This document shows positions 50,272 through 61,505 of a DNA stretch of 64,000 nt, piece by piece. A model generated the notes under the pieces. It was not told the origin of the DNA and did not search any database. It saw only the letters and a list, made by a program, of their open reading frames with translations. Where the stretch lies: positions 14,508,001 to 14,572,000 of the forward strand of contig JBHGNT010000008.1 of NCBI GenBank assembly GCA_043228905.1. Direction: 5' to 3'. Positions within the stretch are counted from its first letter, which is position 1. Each line of letters opens with the position of its first letter. The position numbers and the translations under genes were made by a program. The DNA is from Azolla caroliniana. Taxonomy: Eukaryota > Polypodiophyta.

Positions 50272-50691
50272 TTTTTTTTTTTTTTTAAATTCCTTGGAAA
50301 ATATCCTTTCATTAGTTATAAACAATTATTACAATAAATCTGATCTACCGTCAAACTACCATTGATATGTTGCATTCTTCCTTAGGTCCCATCCCTCGAG
50401 GATAAATAGTATGAACACTCCACCACTCCTTAACCAAGTTATGTGATTGGTGGTGGGAACTATACTCGTGGTGCTAAGCACCATTTGGGTCTTGAATTTT
50501 GTAATGTGAGAAAAGGGGCATTCTTCCAATAGGCAATAAATTCAAAGTGTTGCAACACTCCAACATCTGTCTCGCCTTTAATATCCTCATACCGCCCTTT
50601 CAAGGTATGCACCATCTCCATCCAGACATTCCGTACACTTTCCACTGGATGAACAGTAGTATTACCAAACACCTTAGAACACCTAGCAGTC
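50272..50691 (-). mobile_element. Second 5'-truncated LINE insertion
   Basis: A run of 15 T at 50272-50286 is followed, on the minus strand, by coding for YIWTARCSKVFGNTTVHPVE, LKGRYEDIKGETD and YWKNAPFLTLQNSRPKW, again a LINE C-terminus. A CAAATA repeat (50262-50267, 50692-50697) may be the target duplication. Flanks resemble 51274-51330, which lacks the insert. Confidence 0.75.
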
Positions 50692-51803
50692 CAAATATAC
50701 ATCCATATACGAGCTATACATATACTAAACATTAAAATACACCGAAAATATACATACATAAATACATTACATACATACATTCATATATTCATTCCTACAT
50801 TGCTACATTTACATACGTACATACGCCTACAGTGCCACACATATCAATTTTATAAACATACATCCATACACATATATACATATATTACATGTAAGCATAC
50901 ACATACATACATTACATGTATGCATACACAAACATATATTACATGCATGCATACACATACATACATTCCATACATATGTACATACATATGTACATATATA
51001 TCACCACATATACACACATAGTCATACACACTACAATAGTACATGTATACATACACATACATAAATTAGATATATACATGCATATTATGCGCATATCACA
51101 AGCACACAACCATATACATTGAATCATGTACATTGACATATGCATATATGCATAAACATACATGCATACATTACATATGTTACATGTACATACATATTCC
51201 ACATATCACCATTTATATAGGTCATATGGGGTCATGCAAACTACATTACTTACATATATATGCATACATTGGATATATGCATACATATTATGTGCATATT
51301 GCAAATATACATCTAGATATGAGCCATACACATTCTAAACACTAAAATACCCCGAAAATATACATACATAAATACATTACATATTACATATATAGACATA
51401 GATACATTCATACATGGACATACATATATTGATTCATACATTGCAAAACGTAAATACCTACATATGCCTACAATGATACACGTATAAATTTTACAAACAT
51501 ACATCCATACACATACACACGTATATACATTACATACATTCATACATACATTACATATGTACATACATATTCTACATATCACCATATATATAGGTCATAC
51601 GGGGTCATACAAACTACAATACGTACATAATCTATACATACATATTACAAACACACATGTATGCATACACATACAAACATACATTACATATTACATATAT
51701 ACACATATGTACATGTTTCATACATGCACATACATATATTCATTAAGCACGTAATGGATCCAATATACACATCTAAACTTACACACAAGCCATATATACA
51801 ATA
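50692..51803. repeat. ACAT-rich repeat field
   Basis: Degenerate (ACAT)n, (ATAC)n sequence with larger internal repeats, for example the ~75-bp block near 50694 repeated near 51303. No gene. Confidence 0.7.
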
Positions 51804-52246
51804 TGTTGAGATATCAAGCTCAACTAGTTTAATCTAGTTAGTCAACACATGTAACTTAGTAGTTACCTAGATCGAATCCAGTTATTGTGTTGACCTTAAG
51901 CCTTTAAATAGGACCTTGTACTTAAGTGGGATATTCTAGATCCACCACTCCTTAGTACATTTAATGTAGGACTTACACATAAGTACCTATGTTCTACCCA
52001 CACATGTGCACCTTTACACATGGGTTGTATATATACCTCATTGTGGGTATTTTTGTATGTTGATGACACTTTTCAATATAGTCAATCATCCTCCATTTAT
52101 CTTTGTGTTCAAGTGTAACTTCCTCTCTCTCTCTCTCTCTTCCTCTCACACACTCTCACGTGCATATCATACTAATCTTCCGCTGCTTAACGTAACCATA
52201 TAATTAGTCTCTAATTAACCCTAGTTAATTACCTAATTACTTAACA
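51804..52246 (+). repeat. copia-D 5' LTR
   Basis: Starts TGTTGAG with a terminal GTTGAG...CTCAAC inverted repeat and ends TTAACA. TATATATACC near 52027 is a likely TATA, and a CT microsatellite lies near 52122-52144. Confidence 0.93.
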
Positions 52247-52258
52247 TGGTATCAGAGC
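52247..52258 (+). promoter_or_regulatory. copia-D tRNA-iMet primer binding site
   Basis: TGGTATCAGAGC directly follows the LTR, the standard initiator-Met tRNA complement of plant copia elements. Confidence 0.95.
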
Positions 52259-52422
52259 GTGTGGTTTAGGAAATCCACTAAGCCCACCGCTTATTCATGA
52301 TTGTGTGTTCGAGACGCCGATGACAAATCCCGGCTATTCGCTATCCACTACCATAGTGCCGCTACGAAGGACGTGTACGCGACCAAGAGAAGAAAAACAA
52401 AACGGAAGACACAACAATCAAC

Positions 52423-53230
52423 ATGAACAAACAAATGGGAAGCTCACTCCTTAGCGAAAAGCTAGACTGAGGCAACTATTCATCTTGGGAGTACAAGATG
52501 AATCAATACCTTGTCGGCCAAGGGTATTGGAGCTACGTCAACGGCGCACAAGAAAACAAACCTGAAATCACACACGCCAACTACCCAACGTGGGAGCAAG
52601 GCGCGAGTCGGGTAATGTATTGTCTGGCAACATGTGTAAACGACCACTTGCTTAGCCACATTCGTGACGCCAAGACGCCCAAAGAGGCATGGGAAAATCT
52701 CAAGAAGATTTTTGCCGCGGACACATCCGCGCGCAAGCTTCAACTCCGGCAAGAGTTGAACAACATACGACAAAAAGAAATGTCCGTGACAGACTACACC
52801 GCCAAGATCAAGAGCATTTGCGACTCTCTTGGCTCCATCAACGTCAACATCGACGAGGACGAGATGGTGCAAGTATGCTTGGGCGGCCTCGCACAACGAT
52901 TCAACCCATTGAGAACGGCAATCTTGGCGAGAGATACCCCTCCCTCGTTCTTCAACCTCCAATCAATGCTATTGGTCGAAGAAAACCACGTTTAACCAAA
53001 GACCAACAGATTGGAAGGACAAATGCTCTTCTCCGATACGGATGGTGCCCATAGACGAGGTCGACGGGGAAGAGGTCAATTCGACCTATGCCACGAAGGG
53101 AATTCACAATTTCGGCAAGGAAATGGAAGCCATCGAGGAACCTTCACAAGAAGGGGGAGCTTCCACGTTGCCACCTACGTGCAACTATTGCGGCAAAATC
53201 GGCCATCGCGAAGAGGAGTGTGGAAAATGA
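52423..53230 (+). pseudogene. copia-D gag with zinc knuckle
   Basis: Starts MNKQMGSSLLSEKLD and then a TGA (52468). It continues YKMNQYLVGQGYWSYVNGAQ, MYCLATCVNDHLLSHIRDAK, ENLKKIFAADTSARKLQLRQ, NVNIDEDEMVQVCLGGLAQR to a stop at 52993. After a frameshift the knuckle CNYCGKIGHREEEC is at 53180-53221. The sequence is close to copia-B gag. Confidence 0.88.
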
Positions 53231-53311
53231 CGAAGCGAGTCGGCCTGAACAAGCCGACAACTCACAAATTACGCCGCAAACGCGGAATACGCGGACTACG
53301 GCGGACTCTTC

Positions 53312-54414
53312 GTGATGAGGCATAGAGCGAACTCTATGATGGCCTCCGATCCCGCAAACTCCGCAAGCACCTCCAACTCCGAACACGCGTGGTTAGTAGA
53401 CTCCGGTGCCTCGCACCACATGACATCGCACCAAGAGTGGTTTTGTGACTTGCGAACGCTGGATCGACCCGGCTACATAGAGACCGGAGACGACACTCCG
53501 CATCCCATTCTGCACATCAGCGATGTCCCATTCGGGAAAGAAGGCGAGCAAACTTGCATCAAGAATGTCTTGCACGTGCCCACAATAACAAAGAATTTGG
53601 TCTTGGTCGGCCAAATCGTGGAGCAAGGCATGCAAATCCGCTTCAACAATCAAGGTTGCTTCATCGAGAAAGACGGCCGACTCATAGCTAAGGGACGGAG
53701 AGATGGTCGCTTGTTCATCCTCGACTCAAACGAGGTAAAATTGGCCATGTACGCCAAAGGTCTCAAGACCGAGAAAAACATCGAGTTGTGGCACAAGAGA
53801 ATCGGCCACGTAAACCTCCAACAGCTTCGCGGAATGCAATCAAAGGAAGTCGTAATCGGACTTCTAGCCTTCGAATCGAAACGAGTCGACTGAGTGTGTG
53901 AAGCATGCCAACTTGGCAAACAACATCGACTCCCATTCCCGAAGGAGAGCTCCGCAAGCAAAGGCCTCCTTGACATAATCCACTCGGATGTATAGGGACC
54001 GGCTCAAACGCCGACGCTCGGCGGATGCCGCTACTACGTCACCTTCATCGACGACCACTCGCGCTACGTGTGGATATACCCGATGAAGAAGAAGAGCGAA
54101 GTGTTCTCCCACTTTCAAAGGCTCAAAAGCCAAGTGGAGAAAGAAACCGGTCGGCACATTCGATGCCTACGATCGGACAGAGGAAAGGAGTACTTCTCCG
54201 ACGAGTTCACCTCTTACCTCCAAGGTGAAGGCATTCGTAGAGAATTCTCATGCCGACACACTCCCTAACAAAACGGAGTAGCCGAGAGAAAGAATCGGCA
54301 AATACTCGAGGTAGCACGCGCCATGATGCGTGAGAAGCACATGCCGAACTTCTATTGGGCGGAAGCGGCATCCACGACCGTCTATCTCATGAATCGATGC
54401 ACCACAAATAGCGT
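53312..54414 (+). pseudogene. copia-D protease and integrase core
   Basis: The frame from 53312 has WLVDSGASHHMT (protease), LHVPTITKNLVLVGQIVEQG and LWHKRIGHVNLQQLRGMQS to a TGA at 53891. Then VCEACQLGKQHRLPFP, GGCRYYVTFIDDHSRYVWIY (catalytic Asp), RCLRSDRGKEYFSDEF (second Asp) and QNGVAERKNRQILEVA (Glu). Premature stops are at 53993 and 54266. Gypsy-5 cuts it after CTTNSV. Confidence 0.88.
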
Positions 54415-55039
54415 TGTGGAGGTTTTCCTCGCGGATGCGTGGAATGAGGCGGGACCTCAGGGGTCCTGTACCGAAGAGCAAGAGAGAAAGGACAAGAGAC
54501 CCACTACGTGCGAACGTAGATTCACAGCGACACGGCCCTTCGACACAAAGACGCAAGTGGGACAGCGACACAGAGAGACACGAATGTATGTATGTATTAA
54601 CAAAGACAACAACAAGAGCACGGAAGCAACAAAAACACGAAGTCGGTTACAACCGAACAGGCCGGCGAACAGATGCCGATGCCTGTATGTAAACGCACAG
54701 AAAGACAGGAACAGGTTGGAGGTGCTGCCGGAAGCACTTGGGCATTCCTGAGCGCAGCGCGAGCCTCCCGAAACCTGCACAGAAGGAAGCTATCGAGTTT
54801 GCGAACCAGAGAGAGAGAGAAGCCTTCGCATGCAAACCGACAACACTTCGTCCTCGACTCTCCACGATTCCTCTCCTCTCCTTGTCTCCCTCCTTTTATA
54901 GGGAAGGAAGGAGCCGTTTCCTATTAACTTCCTACCTACCGAGGATCTTCTAGGTACAACATAAGGCCCACGTGTATGAAGAGCCGGTTCCTACGCTCCG
55001 ATGCACCGATTCCGCATGTGGACGGGTTTCTTCACGACA
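54415..55039 (-). repeat. gypsy-5 3' LTR (left copy)
   Basis: Starts TGTGGAGG and ends TTCACGACA. The minus-strand TATA CTATAAAAGGAGGGAG lies at about 54887-54902. No heat-shock-like repeats and no tRNA-like stretch, unlike gypsy-1 to -4. Confidence 0.92.
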
Positions 55040-55112
55040 TCCGCCCCCACCTAACCGCGCATCCACCGGCATGTGCCAAATTGAGTTGGGACGGAGAAAA
55101 CCGGTCTAGCCT

Positions 55113-56717
55113 TCATTCCCCGCTCGTCGGTTCTTCCTCGGTTTCGGATCGTTCGTCGTCGCGGTCCACGTCCACCAGATCCGGCTCGTCGTCGTGACGC
55201 TTCTTGAACGCTTTGATCCGCTTCCCCGCTACCGGTATCGCCATTCTCGTACCGTCGAGTTCCGCCAGATGGTACGTCCCATTGTCGTTGGCGCTTTGTA
55301 CCACGTAAGGCCCGAACCACCTTCTTGCGAACTTTCGTGTCGCTCGGTGCTGGTTGTCGAGGCTGCTGTCGTAGACTAGCACCCATTCGCCTTCCTCAAT
55401 CTTCTTCGGTCGGAGCCGGTGCGTCCGGTCGAACCGGGCTTTGTTCCTCGTCCTGGTCACCCGAAGCTTTTCCGCAACCTGCTCCACGTCCTCCGGTCTT
55501 CGCTCGAGCTGTCGTATGCGCGCCGTCAATAGTTCCTCCCGGCTCATCTCGTCTCTCCAGTCCACGGTTGCCCATGAGGAGATCGTACGTTCCATCGGCA
55601 TGATCGGCTTTTGCCCAAACATGAGATTTGCCGGCATGAATCTGGTTACCGAACTGTGCGTAGTTCGGTCCGCCCACAACACGTAAGGCAGCGGCCGCGG
55701 CCAGTTCCCGACTTGACCTCCGCATGCCCGAACTAACGCCTTGACGATCGGCCCGTGTCCGCGCTCCACCTTCCCATTCACCTCCGGATTATACGCAGTG
55801 GTAAGCGAGAGCTTGACTCCTAGCCGGTCGAACAGCTCCTCGGCCTCTTCGGAGTCCAACTCCCCGCGATCAGCCACGATCTTCCCGACGCACCTGTACC
55901 GGCATATCACGTCCTCAATCAGGAACCGACATACGGCCGCGGTCGTTTTGTTCTGAAGGGCCCGGCCTTCTACCTGGTTCGTCAGATCTTCCCGAGCCAG
56001 GACCAAATACCGCATCTGTCCTACTCCCATCGACATCGTCACCAGGTCTACCATCCATTTGAAGTGGATGGTCGGAGGGTACGTAGGGTGAAGCTCGTCC
56101 CGATGTCGGACTACGGAGTGCATCTGACAGCTCTCGCAAGTCGTCACGAACCGATGCACGTCCCGGTACAGTCCCGGCCACCAGTACTTCCCCTTTATCT
56201 TCTCGAACGTGGCCCATGTTCCACGGTGCCCAGCCCAGGGGCTGTCGTGGTAGGCCGTCAGCAACTCCTCCTGTTCTTCCTTCATCGCCACCACCCGGAG
56301 CGGGACGCCGTTCCTCTTCTTCGGGTGCTTCCATAAGTATCCATCCCGGAGAAAGAATCGGTAAGCTTTCTTCCGGATCCGGTTGGCCTCGTCCTTCGTC
56401 CATGACGCATCCGGCGTCATTGTCCTCAAAAATCCACCGATCTGGAGCCACTCGCCGTCGTACCTGCTCTCGTCGAAGCCGTTAAGTGCCGGAGTGCTCG
56501 TCCCATCAGTTGCCACGTACGCCGCCTCGAAGAAGTCCACGCCGACTTCTTCGTCCTCCGAAACCATGCCGCCCTCGTTATCAAACCTTGCCCTCGAAAG
56601 CATGTCGGCCATGGCGTTGTCCTTTCCGGAAATGTGCCGTATTTCCGGGTCCAGGGACTTGATGTACGCTATCCACCTGAGCATCGCCAGGTCCGGTGTC
56701 GCGCACCCGGAAACCAT
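55113..56717 (-). CDS. gypsy-5 RNase H end and integrase
   Basis: A 534-codon frame. It begins with the end of RNase H (RWIAYIKSLDPEIRHISGKD, NAMADMLSRARF). The integrase zinc site follows: HDSPWAGHRGTWATFEKIKG and CESCQMH. The core is MVDLVTMSMG, IVADRGELDSEEAEELFDRL and TAYNPEVNGKVERGHGPIVK (D, D, E). The C-terminus (WVLVYDSSLDNQHRATRKFA, RRWFGPYVVQSANDNGTYHL, AELDGTRM) has no chromodomain and ends in an acidic tail. NPEVNGKVERGH and GTYHLAELDGT are the forms I know from fungal elements. Confidence 0.88.
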   Translation of the reverse strand: MVSGCATPDLAMLRWIAYIKSLDPEIRHISGKDNAMADMLSRARFDNEGGMVSEDEEVGVDFFEAAYVATDGTSTPALNGFDESRYDGEWLQIGGFLRTMTPDASWTKDEANRIRKKAYRFFLRDGYLWKHPKKRNGVPLRVVAMKEEQEELLTAYHDSPWAGHRGTWATFEKIKGKYWWPGLYRDVHRFVTTCESCQMHSVVRHRDELHPTYPPTIHFKWMVDLVTMSMGVGQMRYLVLAREDLTNQVEGRALQNKTTAAVCRFLIEDVICRYRCVGKIVADRGELDSEEAEELFDRLGVKLSLTTAYNPEVNGKVERGHGPIVKALVRACGGQVGNWPRPLPYVLWADRTTHSSVTRFMPANLMFGQKPIMPMERTISSWATVDWRDEMSREELLTARIRQLERRPEDVEQVAEKLRVTRTRNKARFDRTHRLRPKKIEEGEWVLVYDSSLDNQHRATRKFARRWFGPYVVQSANDNGTYHLAELDGTRMAIPVAGKRIKAFKKRHDDEPDLVDVDRDDERSETEEEPTSGE

Positions 56718-56780
56718 GCCGAGAATTGGCAGGCAATCCGTCTCGATACCCCTGAGTTCGCGTTTAACCTGGGCGTACCC

Positions 56781-57308
56781 TCACTGTCGCTCACTGAGGA
56801 CCTTCGCGCCGAATCGGATCGGGAACCGAATGCCGTCCCCATCTTCTTGGTTGACGACCCATCCGATCCCGGTCGGACTCGTATCCACCGTTATGTATAC
56901 CGGGGTACCGTTCTCGTAGACAGCCTTTCGGAGCGTCGGTGCTGCCGCAAGAGCTTCCTTCAGCTTCCGGACTGACTCCGTGTGCTCATCTCGCCACTCG
57001 AATTTTCGCCCCTTTTTCAGCAACCCGTATAGTGGCTCCGCAACGTGGGCGTAATGCGGGATCCATATGTGGTAGAACGCGCATGCCCCCAGGAACCTCC
57101 GAACTTCCGTAACCGAGCTACAGTCGGTCTTCATCGCGGAGATGGCTTCTACCTTTGCCGGAGACGGCTTCCGGCCATATGGTCCACATAGGTGTCCGAC
57201 CACCAGGATTTCCGATTGCCCGAAGGCTGATTTCTCCCCGGAGAAGGTGAGCCTCGCATCCTCTAGCCTTTGTAGCACCTTCTCGCAGTCGTCGATGTGT
57301 GTCGCCAC
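56781..57308 (-). CDS. gypsy-5 RT thumb and RNase H start
   Basis: 175 codons: THIDDCEKVLQRLEDARLTF, ILVVGHLCGPYGRKPSPAKV, TEVRRFLGACAFYHIWIPHY, PVYITVDTSPTGIGWVVNQE (catalytic Asp of RNase H), and RFGAKVLSERQ, then a stop before the 55113-56717 frame. Confidence 0.85.
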   Translation of the reverse strand: MATHIDDCEKVLQRLEDARLTFSGEKSAFGQSEILVVGHLCGPYGRKPSPAKVEAISAMKTDCSSVTEVRRFLGACAFYHIWIPHYAHVAEPLYGLLKKGRKFEWRDEHTESVRKLKEALAAAPTLRKAVYENGTPVYITVDTSPTGIGWVVNQEDGDGIRFPIRFGAKVLSERQ

Positions 57309-57311
57309 GAA

Positions 57312-58080
57312 TCACCGGCATCCGTCCGGCCGAACTGTCTCGTCCTTCTCTTCCACCGGGCACCCCTTTATCGGGATGTCGTCTAGAAACGGCATGGTGA
57401 TGTCCGGGATGCAATCCCTCAGTACCTTGTTCATTGCATTCACCATGTGGGCTACCGAGTTGGTCCCTCCTTGTGGCAGGGTACACATTCGCACCAGGCC
57501 GAGGGGAGTTCGCATCGTCGTAATGTCTCTGCTCTCCACGGCTACCTGGAACTGGTCGTACCCCGAGTACATATCACCGACCGAGTAAATCGACCTTCCG
57601 GCGAAGGCCTCTGCGAACTCGTCTATGGTCGGTCCGATTCCTGCGTTCCGAATGGTCACTCTGTTGACCGGCTGCAGGTCCTGAATGAAGCACAATGTTT
57701 CGTTTTTCTTTGGTACGGTAAACCATCGGTTCGAGTATGGGGCACTCGACGGTTCGAGAATGCCCATATCGACTTTTTGCCTCAATAGCTCCATCAACTT
57801 CGGGATGTGAGCTCTCGGTACTGGAATCGGCTTGAGATTCCACGGCACATGTGGTACCGTGAATATCACCATCGGCTCCACAATCGTCGGGTCTACGCAC
57901 CTGATCTCTTCCGGCGAAAATGCGAAGGCTTTCCCGTGCCTTCCGAGCATTCTCCGAAACTGGTCTTCCTCCGCCGGCAGTAGGAACCCGCCCCCACCGA
58001 TCTTGAGCTCCCGGAGCGTCCCGTCAGTGAAGGTGTGTCCTATGCAGGCCGGATCTCGTAAACTAGGGTCCGACGCAACC
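57312..58080 (-). CDS. gypsy-5 reverse transcriptase core
   Basis: The frame 57312-57950 has VPHVPWNLKPIPVPRAHIPK, YSNRWFTVPKKNETLCFIQD, LQPVNRVTIRN, IYSVGDMYSGYDQFQVAVES, RTPLGLVRMCTLPQGGTNSV and the catalytic MPFLDDIPIKG. FLDD with IPIKG and GYDQFQ differ from the YLDD and DLRGAYN forms of the other gypsy elements here. The frame stops at 57312. Confidence 0.9.
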
Positions 58081-58088
58081 CCTCTGAT

Positions 58089-59302
58089 TCAGGACTCGCT
58101 GCCCTCCGGTAAGGGTGCCGCGATGGGCCTTACCTTCCGGTCCACAGTCTTGTACTTCGTGCTAACTTGGGCCGTCCGATCCGACCCGAGCCCCCGACTG
58201 AAGTTCGTGATGACTTTGTACATCTCTTCGGAACATACCGGTATCGTCCTGTCTTCGTTAAGGTCTTCTCCGGCTACCTCCCCCAGCATTCCCAAGGTGT
58301 CATCGAAGGAGACCGCCTCCACGGCTCCGCTGATTTCCTCGTCCGGGCCGAGAACTCCGCACGCTCGAAGTCGCACTTCCGCCCTTGTCTTTTCTCGGCC
58401 GACGATGCCGATTATCATACACCCTCCGTTGTTGGAGAAGCAGAATTTCCTACTTATCGTACAGGGTTCCTTCGGTTTTGGTTCTATCGTACAATCGTGG
58501 GGTCTTTCCCGAGTGTCCGGGTTGTCTCGGCCCCACGCCTTGGCAACCCTCTCTAAAAATCCTCCCGGTTCTCGCCACCGAGGGATTCGCGGTTTCTCTC
58601 GTGGTTCGGCCGCACCGTCAGAAATTGGACCGAATGGCGCCCGTCCTGGCTTTTGACCCTTGCGTAGGCCGAACCGTTGTCTAGCACCTTGGTCTCCATC
58701 CGCGCCGCCGTGATGTATGGTTCACCTAATATGACCGGGTTCGAGGACGTCTCCTGTACGAAGAAGTGCTGGTCAATCTCGACGTCGCCAATCTTGACTC
58801 GCACATTCGGGCAGGCCCCATGCACTTCCTCGGTGGCGCGCGTCGCCGCCCGTATCTTCCACCCGTGCTTGGTGTTGATCGGCCATTTTCCCTTCTTATA
58901 GAAGTCCATGGACATCAGGTTTATTTCCGAACCGTGGTCCACCAGTGCCACCACCGGTTCCTGAACATCTCCGATCTTTACCAGGGTCTCCGTGGTCGCT
59001 CGGGCCCAGTGTGGCCTCGAATAGTGGCTCTCCGCCCACTCATCTTCCAGCGCCATGTCGTCGATGCACGTCGTCCGCACCTCCACCGGTCTTTCCGGTT
59101 CCGTCTCCGTCAACAACCTCTTTCGTTTCACCAAGTCCACAATGGAGTCGTGGAACTCCTTCTTGGCGATCCCTAGCACCTCCCGCAATGACAACTCCAC
59201 TTTGCTGTCGAGGATCCGTTCTTCTAGGACCTTTCGTAGGTCCATAGTCCTTTCTATTTCTGTCCCCAGTCGGTATCCGCCCTTCCTGGGGCCCACCGGC
59301 AT
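58089..59302 (-). CDS. gypsy-5 protease and linker
   Basis: Frame 58553-59302 (249 codons) includes VALVDHGSEINLMSMDFYKK, an aspartic protease motif in which the usual Ser/Thr of D-S/T-G is His, and HFFVQETSSNPVILGEPYIT, the family's flap-to-end region. After a frameshift, 58089-58418 continues to TKYKTVDRKVRPIAAPLPEG, the linker to RT. Confidence 0.8.
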
Positions 59303-60643
59303 CGTTCCGTAGCTGCCCGAATCGGGTCTCGTACCGTTGTGAGGGCCCGACCGCTCCGGCTTTCCTCACTCGTTTGTCTTCTACCAGAGCCTCGTAGTTC
59401 CGGCAGGCGGCTTCTACGAAGCCCGTCTTCTCCTCGACCGGATCGCTCCACCCGGTTACTTCCCGGACCCGTCTCTCGGCGCGGTCCGCTTCGTCTTTCC
59501 TCAACCGTGCGCCGGCCAGGCCTTCTAGCATTGCCGACTAGAATCCGTCTTTGCTCCCCTTTCGGGCCTCGCTGCCCCCGACCCGAATGCCGGCCGACGC
59601 CGAGTAGTGGATGGCCTCCACGTGTCGGGCCGCTGCCTCTTCCATCAGTCTCTTCATTCCTCCTCGCCCGTTGTTTTGGTTTAGGGCCCTTCTGGTGTCG
59701 CCGGCGTGCACCCTGCCTTCCCACAGGTACACCACCCGGTTCCTCAACGCCTCTACGAAATCGCCGCAGTCCTTCCGAATGTGGCCGACCTCGTCGCACC
59801 ACATGCACCTGTTCCCTGCTGCCGGTTCGCTGCCTTCCCTTCGAGTCTGGGCGATCTGGAGATCCTTTATCGCCCGCGTCAACTCCTCCAACGCTGCTCC
59901 TCCGGACGAGCCATTGACCATGCCGGTTGAAGCCGGACCCGTTTCGAGCCATTCCCGGGTTTCTTCCCTTCGCCCTTGCGGTGCCGGTTCAAGCCTCCTT
60001 GCTGTGACAGAGCCCGCACCGGCCGCCTCGTTGTCAGCCCATTCCCGCCGTTTGTCGAAACGGCCACAAACTCTCTTAACCGCAGCCCAGTCGGTCGTCA
60101 GCCTGTCTTCGGTTTCCAGCAAGGAGCCGACTTGATCCCGGTCCCGCTCGTCCACCGACTTGACGAGCAGTTGGACCTGGCTCGTATCCAGAATGGTTCG
60201 GTCAAGCGCCGAAAGGCGTGCAAAGCGTTCTTCGAACTCCCGGAGGAGTGCCGATGCGTTTCTTCCCTTGCCGGGGACTCCACCCATTCCATGAAGTCTC
60301 GTTTCGAAAGCCGGAGCGCGTCGTCCAACCCGTATTTTTCTAGGAGTCGGCCTTCGAACTCCTCCCAGGTACGGCTCTCCGCCCGCACCTCGAGCACCTC
60401 CGCATGGATGCTCGGCATCGCCACTCGAGGAAACCCGGCAAGACGCCTCTCTTCCGGAATGTCCCGCATCAGCATTTCTGCCCCGTAGGGTGCCAAATAC
60501 TTCGTGGCATCCTTTCCGCTGAACCGGCCGATCGTACCGACGACCGCCTCAATGGCTCTGTCGAGGGCGCCGGTGCCCTCGCGTGCACTCAATATCCGAT
60601 CCACGCCCGAAGCCATGGCCTCTGCAAGATCCAACCCCTTCAT
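59303..60643 (-). pseudogene. gypsy-5 gag
   Basis: Gag starts at 60643 (MKGLDLAEAMASGVDRILSA) and continues GRFSGKDATKYLAPYGAEML and EEFEGRLLEKYGLDDALRLS. A frameshift near 60280 leads to ASALLREFEERFARLSALDR and the knuckle CMWCDEVGHIRKDC (about 59793-59834). The frame 59040-59531 starts the gag-protease linker (MLEGLAGARLRKDEADRAER). It is unlike the gags of gypsy-1 to -4. Confidence 0.75.
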
Positions 60644-60686
60644 CTTCTACTCTTCTGCCGCCTCCTTCACGTCGGGTTCACCAAGA

Positions 60687-61311
60687 TGTGGAGGTTTTCC
60701 TCGCGGATGCGTGGAATGAGGCGGGACCTCAGGAGTCCTGTACCGAAGAGCAAGAGAGAAAGGACAAGAGACCCACTACGTGCGAACGTAGATTCACAGC
60801 GACACGGCCCTTCGACACAAAGACGCGAGTGGGACAGCGACACAGAGAGACACGAATGTATGTATGTATTAACAAAGACAACAACAAGAGCACGGAAGCA
60901 ACAAAAACACGAAGTCGGTTACAACCGAACAGGCCGGCGAACAGATGCCGATGCCTGTTCGTAAACGCACAGAAAGACAGGAGCAAGTTGGAGGTGCTGC
61001 CGGACGCACTCGGGCATTCCTGAGCGCAGCGCGAGCCTCCCGAAACCTGCACAGAAGGAAGCTATCGAGTTTGCGAACCAGAGAGAGAGAGAAGCCTTCG
61101 CACGCAAACCGACAGCACTTCGTCCTCGACTCTCCGCGATCCCTCTCCCCTCCTTGTCTCCCTCCTTTTATAGGCAAGGAAGGAGCCGTTTCCTATTAAC
61201 TTCCTACCTACCGAGGATCTTCTAGGCACAACATAAGGCCCACGTGTATGAAGAGCCGGTTCCTACGCTCCGGTGCACCGATTCCGCTTGTGGACGGGTT
61301 TCTTCACGACA
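60687..61311 (-). repeat. gypsy-5 5' LTR (right copy)
   Basis: Same length as the left copy. Differences include ACGCAAG versus ACGCGAG and CATGCAAA versus CACGCAAA, many at CpG sites. The minus-strand TATA is at about 61159-61174. Confidence 0.92.
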
Positions 61312-61505
61312 ACGTGCACGACCTTACTCCATACGAGATCTTCGTTGGAAGAAAGCACATCCTCTCGCACCTCAAGGTGTTCGGAAGCATTGCAAATGTA
61401 CGCATCCCGAACGAAAGTCGAGAGAAGCCCGACGCGAAGTCGGAAGAATGTATCCTCATAGGATACTTGTCTGTGAAAAAGGTGTACAAATGCTTCAACC
61501 CTCGA
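61312..61505 (+). pseudogene. copia-D integrase C-terminus
   Basis: Continues the integrase after gypsy-5: VHDLTPYEIFVGRKHILSHL, KVFGSIANVRIPNESREKPD, ECILIGYLSVKKVYKCFNP. A frameshift near 61503 leads into the next frame. Confidence 0.85.

Larger units (their letters stand above)
54415..61311 (-). mobile_element. gypsy-5, GC-rich fungal-type Ty3/gypsy element
   Basis: Two 625-bp LTRs (54415-55039 and 60687-61311) with about 17 differences counted by eye. Flanks GCGT and ACGT are a short imperfect duplication. The minus strand encodes gag, protease, RT, RNase H and integrase, without a chromodomain. Coding is GC-rich, unlike every other element here. The polypurine tract AGGTGGGGGCGGA is at 55040-55052. 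The primer site is tRNA-type (minus-strand TGGTGAACCCGACG, three bases inside the LTR). RT motifs resemble basidiomycete gypsy elements (from memory). Confidence 0.9.

Noticed and set aside
50075-51585. Tyr/His/Thr- and Cys/Met-rich open frames
   Set aside because: Translations of (ACAT)n and its complement.
57832-58656. 274-codon open frame on the plus strand
   Set aside because: It is the antisense shadow of the gypsy-5 protease/RT region, whose minus-strand frame has clear catalytic motifs. High GC makes long antisense frames common.
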